A stretch of 64,000 nucleotides of DNA from CAWCUU01 sp963798855 (GTDB lineage Bacteria; Gemmatimonadota; Gemmatimonadetes; Longimicrobiales; RSA9): the NCBI GenBank assembly GCA_963798855.1, contig CAWCUU010000002.1:1674001-1738000 (forward strand), in the 5' to 3' direction. This document shows, piece after piece, positions 35,064-43,800 of this stretch. The position numbers and the translations under genes are program-made. The first letter of the stretch is position 1; each line of letters begins with the position of its first letter. Below the pieces are notes generated by a model. It did no database searches, was not told the origin of the DNA, and worked only from the letters and a program-made list of their open reading frames with translations.

Positions 35064-35912
35064 TCATGGTTCACTCGAAGCTGACGCACCTTCCGTTCCC
35101 TCCGCAAGGGCCTCCCGACGAGGGGAGCGTCGACCTTCGAGCACGGCCGCGACCTCTCCGCCGAACAGGATGCACAGCGCCGTCAGGTACATCCACAGCA
35201 TCAGCACGATGATCGCGCCGACGAAGCCGTACGTCTCGGCGTAGCTACCGAAGTGGGTCACGTACAGCCGGAACAGGACCGTCGCCGCCAGCCACAACAG
35301 CGCGCCCGTCATGGCGCCGATCAGCGTCTCCGCCTTGACCTCGTTCTGCTCCCGGTCCGGCAGGAAGTAGTAGACGATCCACATCATCGCGACAATGAGC
35401 AGGAACGCCAGCGGCCAGCGGATCACTTCGCCGGCGAGGCCAATGCCAAGGCGGTGAATCAGCTCCGGCCCCGCTACGATGGCCGTCGCGCCGAGCGCCA
35501 GCAGGATGGACGCGCCGACCGTGACCGCGATCGCGAGCGCCTTCTTCCGCCACCAGCTCCGCGACTCCCGCAGGTCGTACATCGTGTTGAGCCCGTCCGT
35601 CAGCGCCGAGAACACGTTCGACCCCGACCAGAGGGTGAGCACGATGCCGAGCGACAGCAGCCCCGGCCGCGCGCCGTTCGTGACCTGACGCACATAGCGG
35701 GTCAGGAAGCGCGACGTCTCCTGCGGCGCAGCCGCCTGGATCCGCCCCATGATCCAGCCGAACGCGTCGTCTCCGCCAACCAGCCCGGTGAACGCGAAGA
35801 CCGCGAGAATCAGCGGAAAGATCGACAGGAAGAAGTAGTAGGCCGCCTTCGCGGACTCCCCCGTGATGTTGTCCTTCACCGCCTCACGGAAGATCACCTT
35901 GACCGTATTCAT
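35064..35912 (-). CDS. YihY/BrkB family membrane protein
   Basis: A 282-residue protein with six TM helices. Typical segments are KDNITGESAKAAYYFFLSIF, PLILAVFAFTGLVGG, WSGSNVFSALTDGLNTMYDL, RESRSWWRKKALAIAVTVGA and GAIIVLMLWMYLTALCILFG. This is the BrkB/YihY family, once taken for RNase BN, now regarded as membrane proteins of unclear role. Upstream of its start is a hexamer array shared with the aldehyde dehydrogenase 3' end. Confidence 0.92.
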   Translation of the reverse strand: MNTVKVIFREAVKDNITGESAKAAYYFFLSIFPLILAVFAFTGLVGGDDAFGWIMGRIQAAAPQETSRFLTRYVRQVTNGARPGLLSLGIVLTLWSGSNVFSALTDGLNTMYDLRESRSWWRKKALAIAVTVGASILLALGATAIVAGPELIHRLGIGLAGEVIRWPLAFLLIVAMMWIVYYFLPDREQNEVKAETLIGAMTGALLWLAATVLFRLYVTHFGSYAETYGFVGAIIVLMLWMYLTALCILFGGEVAAVLEGRRSPRREALAEGTEGASASSEP

Positions 35913-35958
35913 CGCCCCGCCGAGCGCGCAACCGACATGCCACGCCCTGCCCTCCCCC

Positions 35959-36013
35959 TCTCCCTGCCCCTCCTGGCCCTCGCCCTAGCCCTTGCCCTTG
36001 CCCTTGCCCCTGC
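35959..36013. repeat. CCCTCG/CCCTTG hexamer array
   Basis: About nine degenerate hexamers lie between the YihY start and the aldehyde dehydrogenase stop. C-rich on +. On the minus strand it would be within the leader of the YihY transcript. Confidence 0.85.
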
Positions 36014-36025
36014 CGTACGGCGACA

Positions 36026-38489
36026 TCAGTCGCCGTACGGCACCCAGATGTTCTTGACCTGCGTCGCTTGCCGTAGGAACTCGTCGCCGGCTCCCTCGAC
36101 GGGGGCGGCCCAGTCGCACGGCTCGTCGCGGGCGGTCCACGTTCGCTTCATGTTGCCGGCCGAGAGCCGCTCGACCGCCTCGTCGCCGCCGTCGGACTCG
36201 AGGTACCAGACGGCGTCGACGTCGTCGTGCGCCGCGAGCACCGCCGCGAGCTCGGCTCGCGCGCCGGTGACGATGTTGATGACGCCGGGCGGCACGTCGG
36301 AGGTGTCGAGCACCTGATACAGGTCGGTGGTCGCGAGCGGGTGGCGCTCCGACGGCACCACGACCACGGTGTTGCCCATCGCGACCGCCGGCGCCACGGC
36401 CGAGATGAGGCCGAGCAGCGGCGGCTCGTCGGGGCAGATGATGCCGATCACACCGATCGGCTCCGGCATTGCGAGGGTCACGTTGCGGAACGGCGTGTGG
36501 TGGACGAAGCCGTCGTACTTGTCCGCCAGCGCCGCGTAGTCGAAGAGGCGACGAACGACGCTCTCGACTTCCTCGCATGCGCCGGCGTCGTCGCCGATCA
36601 TCGCCCCGATCCGCCGCGCCAGCTCGTCCGCGCGAGCCTGCAGGTTCTCCGCAATGTAGTAGAGCACCTGCGCGCGGTTGTGTGCCGTCGCGCGCGCCCA
36701 GCCGGCGGCACGGTGGGCCGCCTCGACCGCGTTGCGGATGTCCTTCCGGTTGCCGCGCGGCACCTCCCCGAGTACCCGCCCGCCCGCCCCGTGCACCACG
36801 GTGCTGTACCCCTGGTCCGGCCGCGCCTGCTTGCCTCCAATGTACAGCTTCGCCGTGCGGTCGATCGGCGGCAGAGAAGCAGGCAGAGAAGCAGGCGCAG
36901 AAGCAGGCGCAGAAGCAGGCGCAGAAGCAGGCGCAGAAGCAGGCGCAGAAGCCAGGCGCACCCCAGTTCCCGGCCCCAGCACTCTCAGGCCCGGCTTTCT
37001 CCCCCGCGCTCGCGCCGGCCCTCGCGCTCGCCCTCAAGTACTCGTACATCCCCTCCCGTCCGCCCTCCCTGCCGAAGCCGCTCTCGCGGTAGCCACCAAA
37101 GCCGGACGCCGCGTCGAAGACGTTCGTGCAGTTCACCCACACTGTGCCGGCCTTGATCGTAGGCGCAATGTCAAGCGCGAGGTTGATATTCTCCGTCCAT
37201 ACGCTGGCGGCGAGGCCGTAGCGGGTGTTGTTCGCGAGCGTGACCGCCTCGGTCGGGGTGCGGAAGGTCATCATCGCGACGACCGGGCCGAAGATCTCGA
37301 TCTGCGCGATGGTCGCGGCGGGCGCGACATCGGTGAACAGGGTTGGCGGGAAGAAGCATCCTTCCTCCGGACAGCTCCACGACGGCTGCCACATCGTGGC
37401 GCCCTCCTCGACGCCTTTCTCGACGAGGGCGCGGATCTTCTCGAGCTGGACCGGCGCCACGATCGCGCCAATGTCGATGCCCTTGTCGAGCGGATCGCCA
37501 ATGCGCAGCGTCTCCATCCTCGCGCGCAGCTTCTCCGTCAGGCGGGTCGCGATGCCCTCCTGCACGAGGATGCGCGAGCCGGCGCAGCAGACCTGTCCCT
37601 GGTTGAACCAGATCGCGTCCACGACCCCCTCCACGACGCTGTCGAGGTCCGCGTCCTCGAAGACGACGAACGGCGATTTGCCGCCCAGCTCGAGCGACAG
37701 CTTCTTGCCCGTCCCCGCGGTCGCGATGCGGATCAGCCGTCCCACCTCCGTCGAGCCGGTGAACGCGATCTTGTCGACGTCGTCGTGCTGAACGATCAGC
37801 TCGCCGGTGCGTCCGTCACCCGTGACGATATTGACGACCCCCGCCGGCAGCCCGACCTCGGCGCACAGCTCCGCGAATCGCAGAGCGGTCAGCGGCGTGA
37901 ACTCGGCGGGCTTGAGCACGACCGTGTTTCCGGCGGCGAGTGCGGGCGCGATCTTCCACGCCAGCATGAGCAGCGGAAAGTTCCAGGGGATGATCTGGCC
38001 GCACACGCCGATGGCCATCTGCCCCGGGAACTCCCGATCGAGGAGCTGCGCCCAGCCGGCATGGTGGTAGAAGTGTCGTGCGACGAGCGGCACATCGACG
38101 TCGCGCGATTCCCGGATCGGCTTGCCATTGTCCATCGACTCGAGCACCGCGAAGAGCCGGGAGTGCTTCTGCAGGTGTCGCGCGATCGCATAGAGGTAGC
38201 GGGACCGGCCGTGGCACCCGAGGGCCTGCCACCCGTCGAACGCTCCGCGAGCGGCCGAAACGGCTGCATCGACGTCCGCCGCCGATCCCTGCGCGATCAA
38301 TGCAAGCGGCTGTGACGTCGCCGGGTTGATCGTCTCGAAGCGCTCGCCCTCGACCGGCTCGCGCCATTCGCCCGCGATGAAGTGACCGAAGCGCCCACCT
38401 CTGGCCTCCAGCCACGCCCGCGCCTCCGCCACGCTCTCCGGCGCCGGCCCGTACTCCATGCTCTCGAATATGTCCGCGACCGTGCTCAT
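36026..38489 (-). CDS. Two-domain aldehyde dehydrogenase (ALDH16 type), split by one-base frameshift
   Basis: Domain 1 (ATG 38489, about 480 residues) is a complete ALDH: IIPWNFPLLMLAWKIAPALA, FTGSTEVGRLI, LSLELGGKSPFVVFEDADLD, and catalytic Cys in FNQGQVCCAGSRI. A linker of 12-bp repeats (Ala-Pro-Ala-Ser units) leads to domain 2, PIDRTAKLYIGGKQARPDQG, a second ALDH fold of about 310 residues with GVIGIICPDEPPLLGL but no clear catalytic Cys. One extra C at 36952-36953 puts the domains in different frames; without it the frame is 820 codons. This matches ALDH16, whose second domain is non-catalytic. It oxidises aldehydes with NAD(P). Confidence 0.85.
36871..36955. repeat. 12-bp tandem repeat in ALDH16 inter-domain linker
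   Basis: Seven units: two of GCAGAGAAGCAG then five of GCGCAGAAGCAG, the last with an extra C that breaks the frame. Because 12 is a multiple of three, unit gain or loss keeps the frame and only changes linker length. Confidence 0.95.
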
Positions 38490-38490
38490 G

Positions 38491-38598
38491 CCTGATCAGC
38501 CCGATTAGCCCGATTAGCCCGATTAGCCCGATTAGCCCGATTAGCCTGACTAGCCTGACTAGCCTGACTAGCCTGACTAGCCTGACTAGCCTGACTAG
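38491..38598. repeat. 9-bp tandem array immediately before ALDH start codon
   Basis: Twelve 9-bp units: one CCTGATCAG, five CCCGATTAG (38500-38544) and six CCTGACTAG (38545-38598). It fills nearly all of the space between the deoC stop (38614) and the aldehyde dehydrogenase ATG (38489), so on the transcript it directly precedes the start codon. No ordinary Shine-Dalgarno is seen apart from AGG within the last unit. Confidence 0.95.
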
Positions 38599-38613
38599 GA
38601 TGCCTAGCCTGCC

Positions 38614-39678
38614 CTAACCCATGGGATGCCGATGCGACGCCGAGTAGCGCTGCGTCACGAAGTGCTCGAGCTGCCGCTCGATATCGGCGAGCAGCGAGCT
38701 CGCGCCGAAGCGGAAGAGGGAAGGGCGGAGCCAGGCGTCGCCCAGCTCCTCCTTCATCATGAGCAGCCACGTCAGCGCGGTCTTCGCCGTGCGGATCCCG
38801 CCCGCGGGCTTGAGCCCGACGATGTTGCCGGTTCGCTCGCGGTAGTCCCGGATCGCCCGCGCCATCGTCAGCCCGACCGGTAGCGTCGCGTTGACGCTCT
38901 CCTTGCCCGTCGATGTCTTGATGAAGTCGGCGCCGGCCATCATGCAGACGAGGCTCGCCTTCATGACGTTGCGCAGCGTGCCCAGCTCGCCGGTCGCGAG
39001 GATGGTCTTCAGGCGGGCGCCGCCGCACGCCTGGCGGAAGGCGCGGACCTCGTCGTAGAGCGCCTGCCAGTCCCCGGTGAGCACGTGGGCGCGCGTGATC
39101 ACGATGTCGATCTCGTCCGCACCGGCCTCGACCGACGCGCCGATCTCCGCCACCCTCTGCGGGAACGGGCTTAGCCCGGCGGGGAAGCCGGTGGAAACGG
39201 CGGCGACCGGGATCCCTGATCCACTCAGGGCGTCCACGGCGGTCGGCACCATGGCGTGGTAGACGCACACCGCCGCGACGCGGATGCCGAGGCCCTCGGC
39301 GCCGAGCGCCTCCAGCACGTCCCGCCGCACGGGCTGACGCGCCTTCGCGCACAGACGGCGCACCGTCCCCGGCGTGTCGTCGCCGGACAGCGTGGTGAGG
39401 TCGATGCATGTCACGGCGCGCAGCAGCCACGCCGCCTGCCAGGCCTTCTTCACCGAGCGGCGCGTGCCGATCGTGTCGGCGCGCCGCTCGACGGCGCTGC
39501 GGTTCACCCGCACCTCGCGTACCCAGTCGAGCTCGAGGGGGATCCCGGCATTTCGGCCCTTCACGTGGCGCGGCGCCGGCCTCCGATCGGACCCGGGCTC
39601 CGCATCTACCTCCCGGTCCGGCGTCGCGCGGGCGCCGCGGGTGCGATAGTAGCTCTCCGTCTCGCGCGTCCTGCTCAT
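38614..39678 (-). CDS. deoC: Deoxyribose-phosphate aldolase
   Basis: DeoC cleaves 2-deoxyribose 5-phosphate to acetaldehyde and glyceraldehyde 3-phosphate. The 354-residue protein has EIDIVITRAHVLTGDWQALY, LKTILATGELG, GADFIKTSTGKESVNATLP with the Schiff-base Lys, and NIVGLKPAGGIRTAKTALTW with the second Lys. It carries about 90 extra residues at the N-terminus (TYR/Arg-rich) compared with the short bacterial type, like the longer DeoC group. Its product acetaldehyde is a substrate for the ALDH16 gene that follows, so the two likely form a deoxyribonucleoside-degrading unit. Confidence 0.93.
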   Translation of the reverse strand: MSRTRETESYYRTRGARATPDREVDAEPGSDRRPAPRHVKGRNAGIPLELDWVREVRVNRSAVERRADTIGTRRSVKKAWQAAWLLRAVTCIDLTTLSGDDTPGTVRRLCAKARQPVRRDVLEALGAEGLGIRVAAVCVYHAMVPTAVDALSGSGIPVAAVSTGFPAGLSPFPQRVAEIGASVEAGADEIDIVITRAHVLTGDWQALYDEVRAFRQACGGARLKTILATGELGTLRNVMKASLVCMMAGADFIKTSTGKESVNATLPVGLTMARAIRDYRERTGNIVGLKPAGGIRTAKTALTWLLMMKEELGDAWLRPSLFRFGASSLLADIERQLEHFVTQRYSASHRHPMG

Positions 39679-39748
39679 CGCGATATCATCTGGCTCGTGG
39701 TGGGCTCCGGGGCGAAGATAGTCCGTGACCGACGCGGCCGACAGCGCC

Positions 39749-41854
39749 TCAGGACGGTCCGGCAGGGCCGCCGAGGCGGATGTTCGCGCCGAGCGTGAGC
39801 GTCCGCCCCGGCGCGGGCTCGTAGTAGCGAGCGCCGAACGCGTTCACGACGACGGATCCGTTGTACGCCCGGTCGAGCGCGTTGCGGATGGACACGAACG
39901 GCGCGATGTCCGCGCTGCCCAGCGCCAGGGGTTGCAGGTCCAGCGAGTAGTCCGCCACGAAGTAGCCGGGGCTCCGCGCACGGTTGCGATCGTCCACCGG
40001 CATCGGGGACGCCCACGTCGCGCTCAGCGTCTGGAGGGCTCCACCGGCCGCCACATCCAGCGACAGCTCCAGCCGGCGTGGGATGACGCCCGGCACGCGG
40101 TTGCCGCCGAGATCGGCGCCATCCAGCACGTAGCTCTCGAAGCGCGCGTCGGTCCAGGTGAAGGCGGCCGTTGCCCCGACGCCTGCGATCGGGTTGGCGC
40201 GAAGCAGAGTCTCCAGCCCGCAATGGCGGGTCCGGCCCGCGTTGCGGAAGAACTCGCGCCCGGGCGCATCCGGGACCTCGAACGGCACCAGCGCGTCGCG
40301 CACGCGCGCGTGATACACCGTTACCTCGTAGCGTAATCGGGAGGCCAGAATCCCTTTGGCGCCCGCTTCCACCGACGTGGTGCGCTGCGGCTGGAGCGAA
40401 GGGTTGAAGCCGCCGGCACCGTCGGGCCGGTTCGCGAGCTCGGAGGTGGTCGGCGTCTCGAACGCGGTCGCGACGTTGGCGTACAGCGAGAGGGTCGGGA
40501 GGAGCCCGAGCCGGATGCCGACGGTCGGACTCCACGCCTGGAGCATGCGTCCGCCGGAGTCGTCGGGATCGCCGGCGCTCACCAGGCGGTCGTGCACGCT
40601 GAAGCCGACGCGGTCGAAGCGGAGCGCCGCGAGCACGTCGACGTTGCCCGCCACCGCCGCGCTCGCGCGGGCTGCGAGCGCGAGCAACGCCACGCGCTCA
40701 CGCTGGTCCAGCGTCGGCGCGCCGCGATTGCCGCCGAGGTTTTCCCAGTTACGACGCGCGTCCGACTGCAGCGCGCTCTGCAGCGATGCTCCCCAGGCGA
40801 AGCGGCCGGCCCCCGATCCGATCGATAGTCGTCCGCCGACGAGCCGTCGGTCGAGTCCGATAATGCTCGACGGAATCGGATTGTCCACGCTCCGTCCGCG
40901 GACGTACGCGGCTGCGACGAGATCGGGCCCGCTCCTCCGAAGGGACCGGCTCCACCGTACGCCGACCTGTGCCTGCTTCCCGCTCTCTCCCGTCGCCTGC
41001 GAGACGTTCGCGCCATACGCCATGCGCCGGTCGACGGCGAGGAGCGAATCGGTGAGCGACCCCGGATTGCGTGCATCGTAGGTGGTACCGTCGAACGACA
41101 GGCCGAGGCGCCCCGACAGCACGGCGAGGGTCGCGAGTGCGTGGCCACGCAGGACATCGGCGCGCGAGTACTCCCGGTAGCCATCGGTGTGGACCGCGCC
41201 GATCTGTGTACGGATGCCGCCGTCGTCCCAGCCCGCGCCGCCGTTCACCTCGACGCGGCGCAGTCCGTCGGCTCCTGCGGCAGCCGTCACCGCGGCCGTC
41301 GCGGCGGACCACGGCGCAGGCTGGGACTGGAGCAGGATCACGCCGCCGGCGGCGTTGCCGTAGAGCGCCGAGGCGGGCCCGCGCACGATCTCCGCCCGCT
41401 CCAGGAACCCCGGGTCCACGACGCTGAGCGTCGTCTGTCCGTCCGGGAGGGTGATCGGGATTCCATCGAGGAGCACCTGCACGCCGCGCACGCCGAACTG
41501 CGACCGGGCGCCGAAGCCGCGGATCGATATGCGGTCGCCGAGCGCCGCATTCGCGCGGTCGTCCACCTGCACACCGGGCACACCGCGCAGCATGGGGAGT
41601 AGCGAGAGGTCGGGGCCGGGCTGGTGCGGCGGCGCGACCGCGACGGAAACCGCATACGGCGCAGCGAGCACCGTGAGGCGCGGGCCGAGCGCCGTCACGA
41701 TCAGCGGTCGGAGCGGGATGGCGGCGCCCGTGTCGGCAGGCTCGCGGCCTCCTTCCGGCCGCTGTGCGGCGGCGGCGTGAGGCAGCGCCGCCGCCCATAT
41801 CAGCCCCAGCAGCGCGGGGCCCGTTCGAATCGACGCGCCTCGCTGCGGGCTCAT
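39749..41854 (-). CDS. TonB-dependent outer-membrane receptor
   Basis: About 701 residues. ATG 41854 gives MSPQRGASIRTGPALLGLIW and signal peptide end AAALPHAAAAQ. A plug domain follows: GVPGVQVDDRANAALGDRIS, IRGFGARSQFGVRGVQVLLD and ERAEIVRGPASALYGNAAGG, then a 22-strand type barrel ending in NAFGARYYEPAPGRTLTLGA NIRLGG. It has no carboxypeptidase-regulatory prefix. The substrate is unknown; it lies 13 bases after the amino acid permease, which suggests an organic nitrogen compound (inference). VYHARVRDALVPFEVPDAPG and FFRNAGRTRHCGLETLLRAN are typical of receptors annotated for iron or vitamin uptake. Confidence 0.9.
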   Translation of the reverse strand: MSPQRGASIRTGPALLGLIWAAALPHAAAAQRPEGGREPADTGAAIPLRPLIVTALGPRLTVLAAPYAVSVAVAPPHQPGPDLSLLPMLRGVPGVQVDDRANAALGDRISIRGFGARSQFGVRGVQVLLDGIPITLPDGQTTLSVVDPGFLERAEIVRGPASALYGNAAGGVILLQSQPAPWSAATAAVTAAAGADGLRRVEVNGGAGWDDGGIRTQIGAVHTDGYREYSRADVLRGHALATLAVLSGRLGLSFDGTTYDARNPGSLTDSLLAVDRRMAYGANVSQATGESGKQAQVGVRWSRSLRRSGPDLVAAAYVRGRSVDNPIPSSIIGLDRRLVGGRLSIGSGAGRFAWGASLQSALQSDARRNWENLGGNRGAPTLDQRERVALLALAARASAAVAGNVDVLAALRFDRVGFSVHDRLVSAGDPDDSGGRMLQAWSPTVGIRLGLLPTLSLYANVATAFETPTTSELANRPDGAGGFNPSLQPQRTTSVEAGAKGILASRLRYEVTVYHARVRDALVPFEVPDAPGREFFRNAGRTRHCGLETLLRANPIAGVGATAAFTWTDARFESYVLDGADLGGNRVPGVIPRRLELSLDVAAGGALQTLSATWASPMPVDDRNRARSPGYFVADYSLDLQPLALGSADIAPFVSIRNALDRAYNGSVVVNAFGARYYEPAPGRTLTLGANIRLGGPAGPS

Positions 41855-41867
41855 TCCGGTCGGACCG

Positions 41868-43379
41868 CTACTTCGGCTCCGTGTAGGTCCGCTCGGGCGG
41901 CAGCACGGGCTCGTGCCGCGCGGCATGGCCGGTTCGGGCGAGCACGCTGTGGTGCCGACCGTAGAAGAAGTAGATGAGCAGTCCGATGGCCATCCAGACG
42001 AGCAGCCGGAGCCACGTGTCGATCGGCAGGAAGTACATCATGAAGCCGCACACCAGGATGCCCATGATCGGCACGACGGGGACCCAGGGCGTCCGGAACG
42101 GCCGCTCGCGCTCTGGCTCCTTCACACGCAGGTACCAGACGCCCCCACAGACGATCACGAAGGCGAGCAGCGTGCCGATCGAGACGAGCTCGCCGAGCAG
42201 CCTGATCGGGAAGAAGCCCGCGATCACCGCCGCCGTGAGCCCCGTCACGATCGTGGTGATGTAGGGGGTGCGGAACCTCGGGTGCACCTTCGCGAAAACC
42301 GGCGGCAGCAGTCCGTCGCGCGACATCGAGTAGAAGATGCGCGGCTGCCCCATGAGCATGACCAGCACGACCGACGCGAGGCCCGCGATCGCGCCGATGT
42401 TGATCAGGTAGGTCAGCCACCCCAGCGCAGGACCCGCAGCGGCCACGGCCACGAACACCGGGTGCGGGACGTCCAGTGTCGTGTAGTTCGCGAGCCCCGT
42501 CATCACCAGCGACATCAGGATGTAGAGCACGGTACAGATCGCCAGCGAGCCCAGCATGCCGATCGGCATGTCGCGTTGCGGGTCTTTCGCCTCCTGCGCG
42601 GCCGTCGATACGGCATCGAAGCCGATGTAGGCGAAGAACACGACCGCCGCGGCGCGCACGATGCCGGTCCAGCCGTAGTGGCCGAATTCGCCCGTCCCCG
42701 CCGGGATGAAGGGGTGCCAGTTCGCCGCCTTCACGTGGCTGAAGCCGAACAGGATCACCAGGACCACGATCCCGGTCTTCACGAACACGATCAGGTTGTT
42801 GAAGCGTGCCGACTCGCGGATGCCGATGACCAGCAGGCTGGTCATGAGCAGGATCAGCGCGATGGCGGGCAGGTTGATGACCCCGCCTGCCGTGCGCACG
42901 AGGTGGTGCGTCCCCTCCACATCCAGCGGCGCCTGGGTCCAGCCCGTGGGGAGCTTCACCCCGAGCTCGTCCAGGAACGCGACGAAGTAGCCGGACCAGC
43001 CGACCGCCACGGTCGAGGCCCCGAACAGGTACTCCAGGATCAGATCCCAGCCGATGATCCACGCGATCAGCTCGCCCAGTGTCGCGTAGCCATAGGTGTA
43101 AGCGCTGCCCGCGATCGGGATCATCGACGCGAATTCCGCGTAGCACAGCCCCGCGAACAGGCATCCCAGCCCCGCGATGATGAAGGACAGGACCACGGCG
43201 GGTCCCGCGTACTGCGCGGCGGCGGTGCCGGTCAGCACGAAGATGCCGGCCCCGATGATCGCGCCGATCCCCAGCAGCACGAGGTTCGTCGCGGTGAGCG
43301 CGCGGCGCAGCGAATGCTCGTCTTGGCTGAAGGCCTCCACGCGCAGCTCGTCGATCGACTTTCGGGCGAACAGGCTCAC
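41868..43379 (-). CDS. APC family amino acid permease
   Basis: A 503-residue transporter with 12-14 TM helices. It starts GTG 43379 (AAGGGA upstream), MSLFARKSIDELRVEAFSQD, and shows TNLVLLGIGAIIGAGIFVLT, the substrate loop of APC transporters, AGSAYTYGYATLGELIAWII, AYIGFDAVSTAAQEAKDPQR and GTLLAFVIVCGGVWYLRVKE. This is the CAT (cationic amino acid) subgroup, which also holds broad amino acid carriers. The upstream region contains a 19-bp perfect palindrome at 43472, a candidate operator. The TonB receptor gene follows after 13 bases. Confidence 0.9.
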   Translation of the reverse strand: MSLFARKSIDELRVEAFSQDEHSLRRALTATNLVLLGIGAIIGAGIFVLTGTAAAQYAGPAVVLSFIIAGLGCLFAGLCYAEFASMIPIAGSAYTYGYATLGELIAWIIGWDLILEYLFGASTVAVGWSGYFVAFLDELGVKLPTGWTQAPLDVEGTHHLVRTAGGVINLPAIALILLMTSLLVIGIRESARFNNLIVFVKTGIVVLVILFGFSHVKAANWHPFIPAGTGEFGHYGWTGIVRAAAVVFFAYIGFDAVSTAAQEAKDPQRDMPIGMLGSLAICTVLYILMSLVMTGLANYTTLDVPHPVFVAVAAAGPALGWLTYLINIGAIAGLASVVLVMLMGQPRIFYSMSRDGLLPPVFAKVHPRFRTPYITTIVTGLTAAVIAGFFPIRLLGELVSIGTLLAFVIVCGGVWYLRVKEPERERPFRTPWVPVVPIMGILVCGFMMYFLPIDTWLRLLVWMAIGLLIYFFYGRHHSVLARTGHAARHEPVLPPERTYTEPK

Positions 43380-43471
43380 GGTCTTTCCCTTGTTCGGGTG
43401 AAGTCTCCGCTCGCCTCGCGACGGGCGGCGGGCGCGGCGCTCGTCCGCGCGAGCTGCAGTGCCTTCCTGCT

Positions 43472-43490
43472 GTCCGGAAATATTCCGGAC
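43472..43490. promoter_or_regulatory. 19-bp perfect palindrome upstream of permease gene
   Basis: GTCCGGAA-ATA-TTCCGGAC is perfectly symmetric and lies 93 bases before GTG 43379. Its AT-rich centre and position suit an operator for a dimeric regulator. No regulator is encoded next to it. Confidence 0.55.
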
Positions 43491-43521
43491 AACTTGGGGA
43501 ACATTTCGCGCTTCTACAAGC

Positions 43522-43800
43522 AGGCGCTGACTATAGGCGCTGACTGCAGGCGTCAACTACAGGCGCCAACTACAGGCGCCAACTGCAGGCGCCAACACCA
43601 TCGCCCTGGATTTCCTCTGCGGCCAGCGCCTCGCCCTCAGCGCCTCGCCCTCAGCGCCTCGCCCTCAGCGCCTCGCCCTCAGCGCCTCGCCCTCAGCGCC
43701 TCGCCCTCAGCGCGTCGCCCTCAGCGCCTCGCCCTCAGCGCCTCGCCCTCAGCGCCTCGCCCTCAGCGCCTCGCCTTCAGCGCCTCGCCCTCAGCGCCTC
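43522..43800. repeat. Two-part repeat: 13-bp units then inverted 14-bp units
   Basis: The 411-base gap between the permease start and the hydantoinase stop is mostly repeats. From 43522 to about 43597 there are five to six 13-bp units of the form AGGCGCYRACTRC. From 43626 to 43800 there are about twelve copies of the 14-bp unit GCGCCTCGCCCTCA, whose GCGCC/TCA parts are the reverse complement of the GGCGCTGA core. The last copy includes the stop codon of the hydantoinase gene. The remainder, 43380-43521, holds only the palindrome. Confidence 0.95.

Noticed and set aside
35985..36960. Cys/Phe-rich repeat protein (CACF units) as C-terminus of the aldehyde dehydrogenase
   Set aside because: This is the 12-bp linker read in the wrong frame; the next frame gives a proper second ALDH domain.
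38491..38598. CRISPR or coding SQA/NRA repeat
   Set aside because: Units are contiguous 9-mers without spacers. One frame gives a Ser-Gln-Ala repeat, but it overlaps nothing real and other frames hit TAG stops.
43626..43800. CRISPR array
   Set aside because: Units of 14 bp are directly tandem with no spacers and no cas genes nearby.
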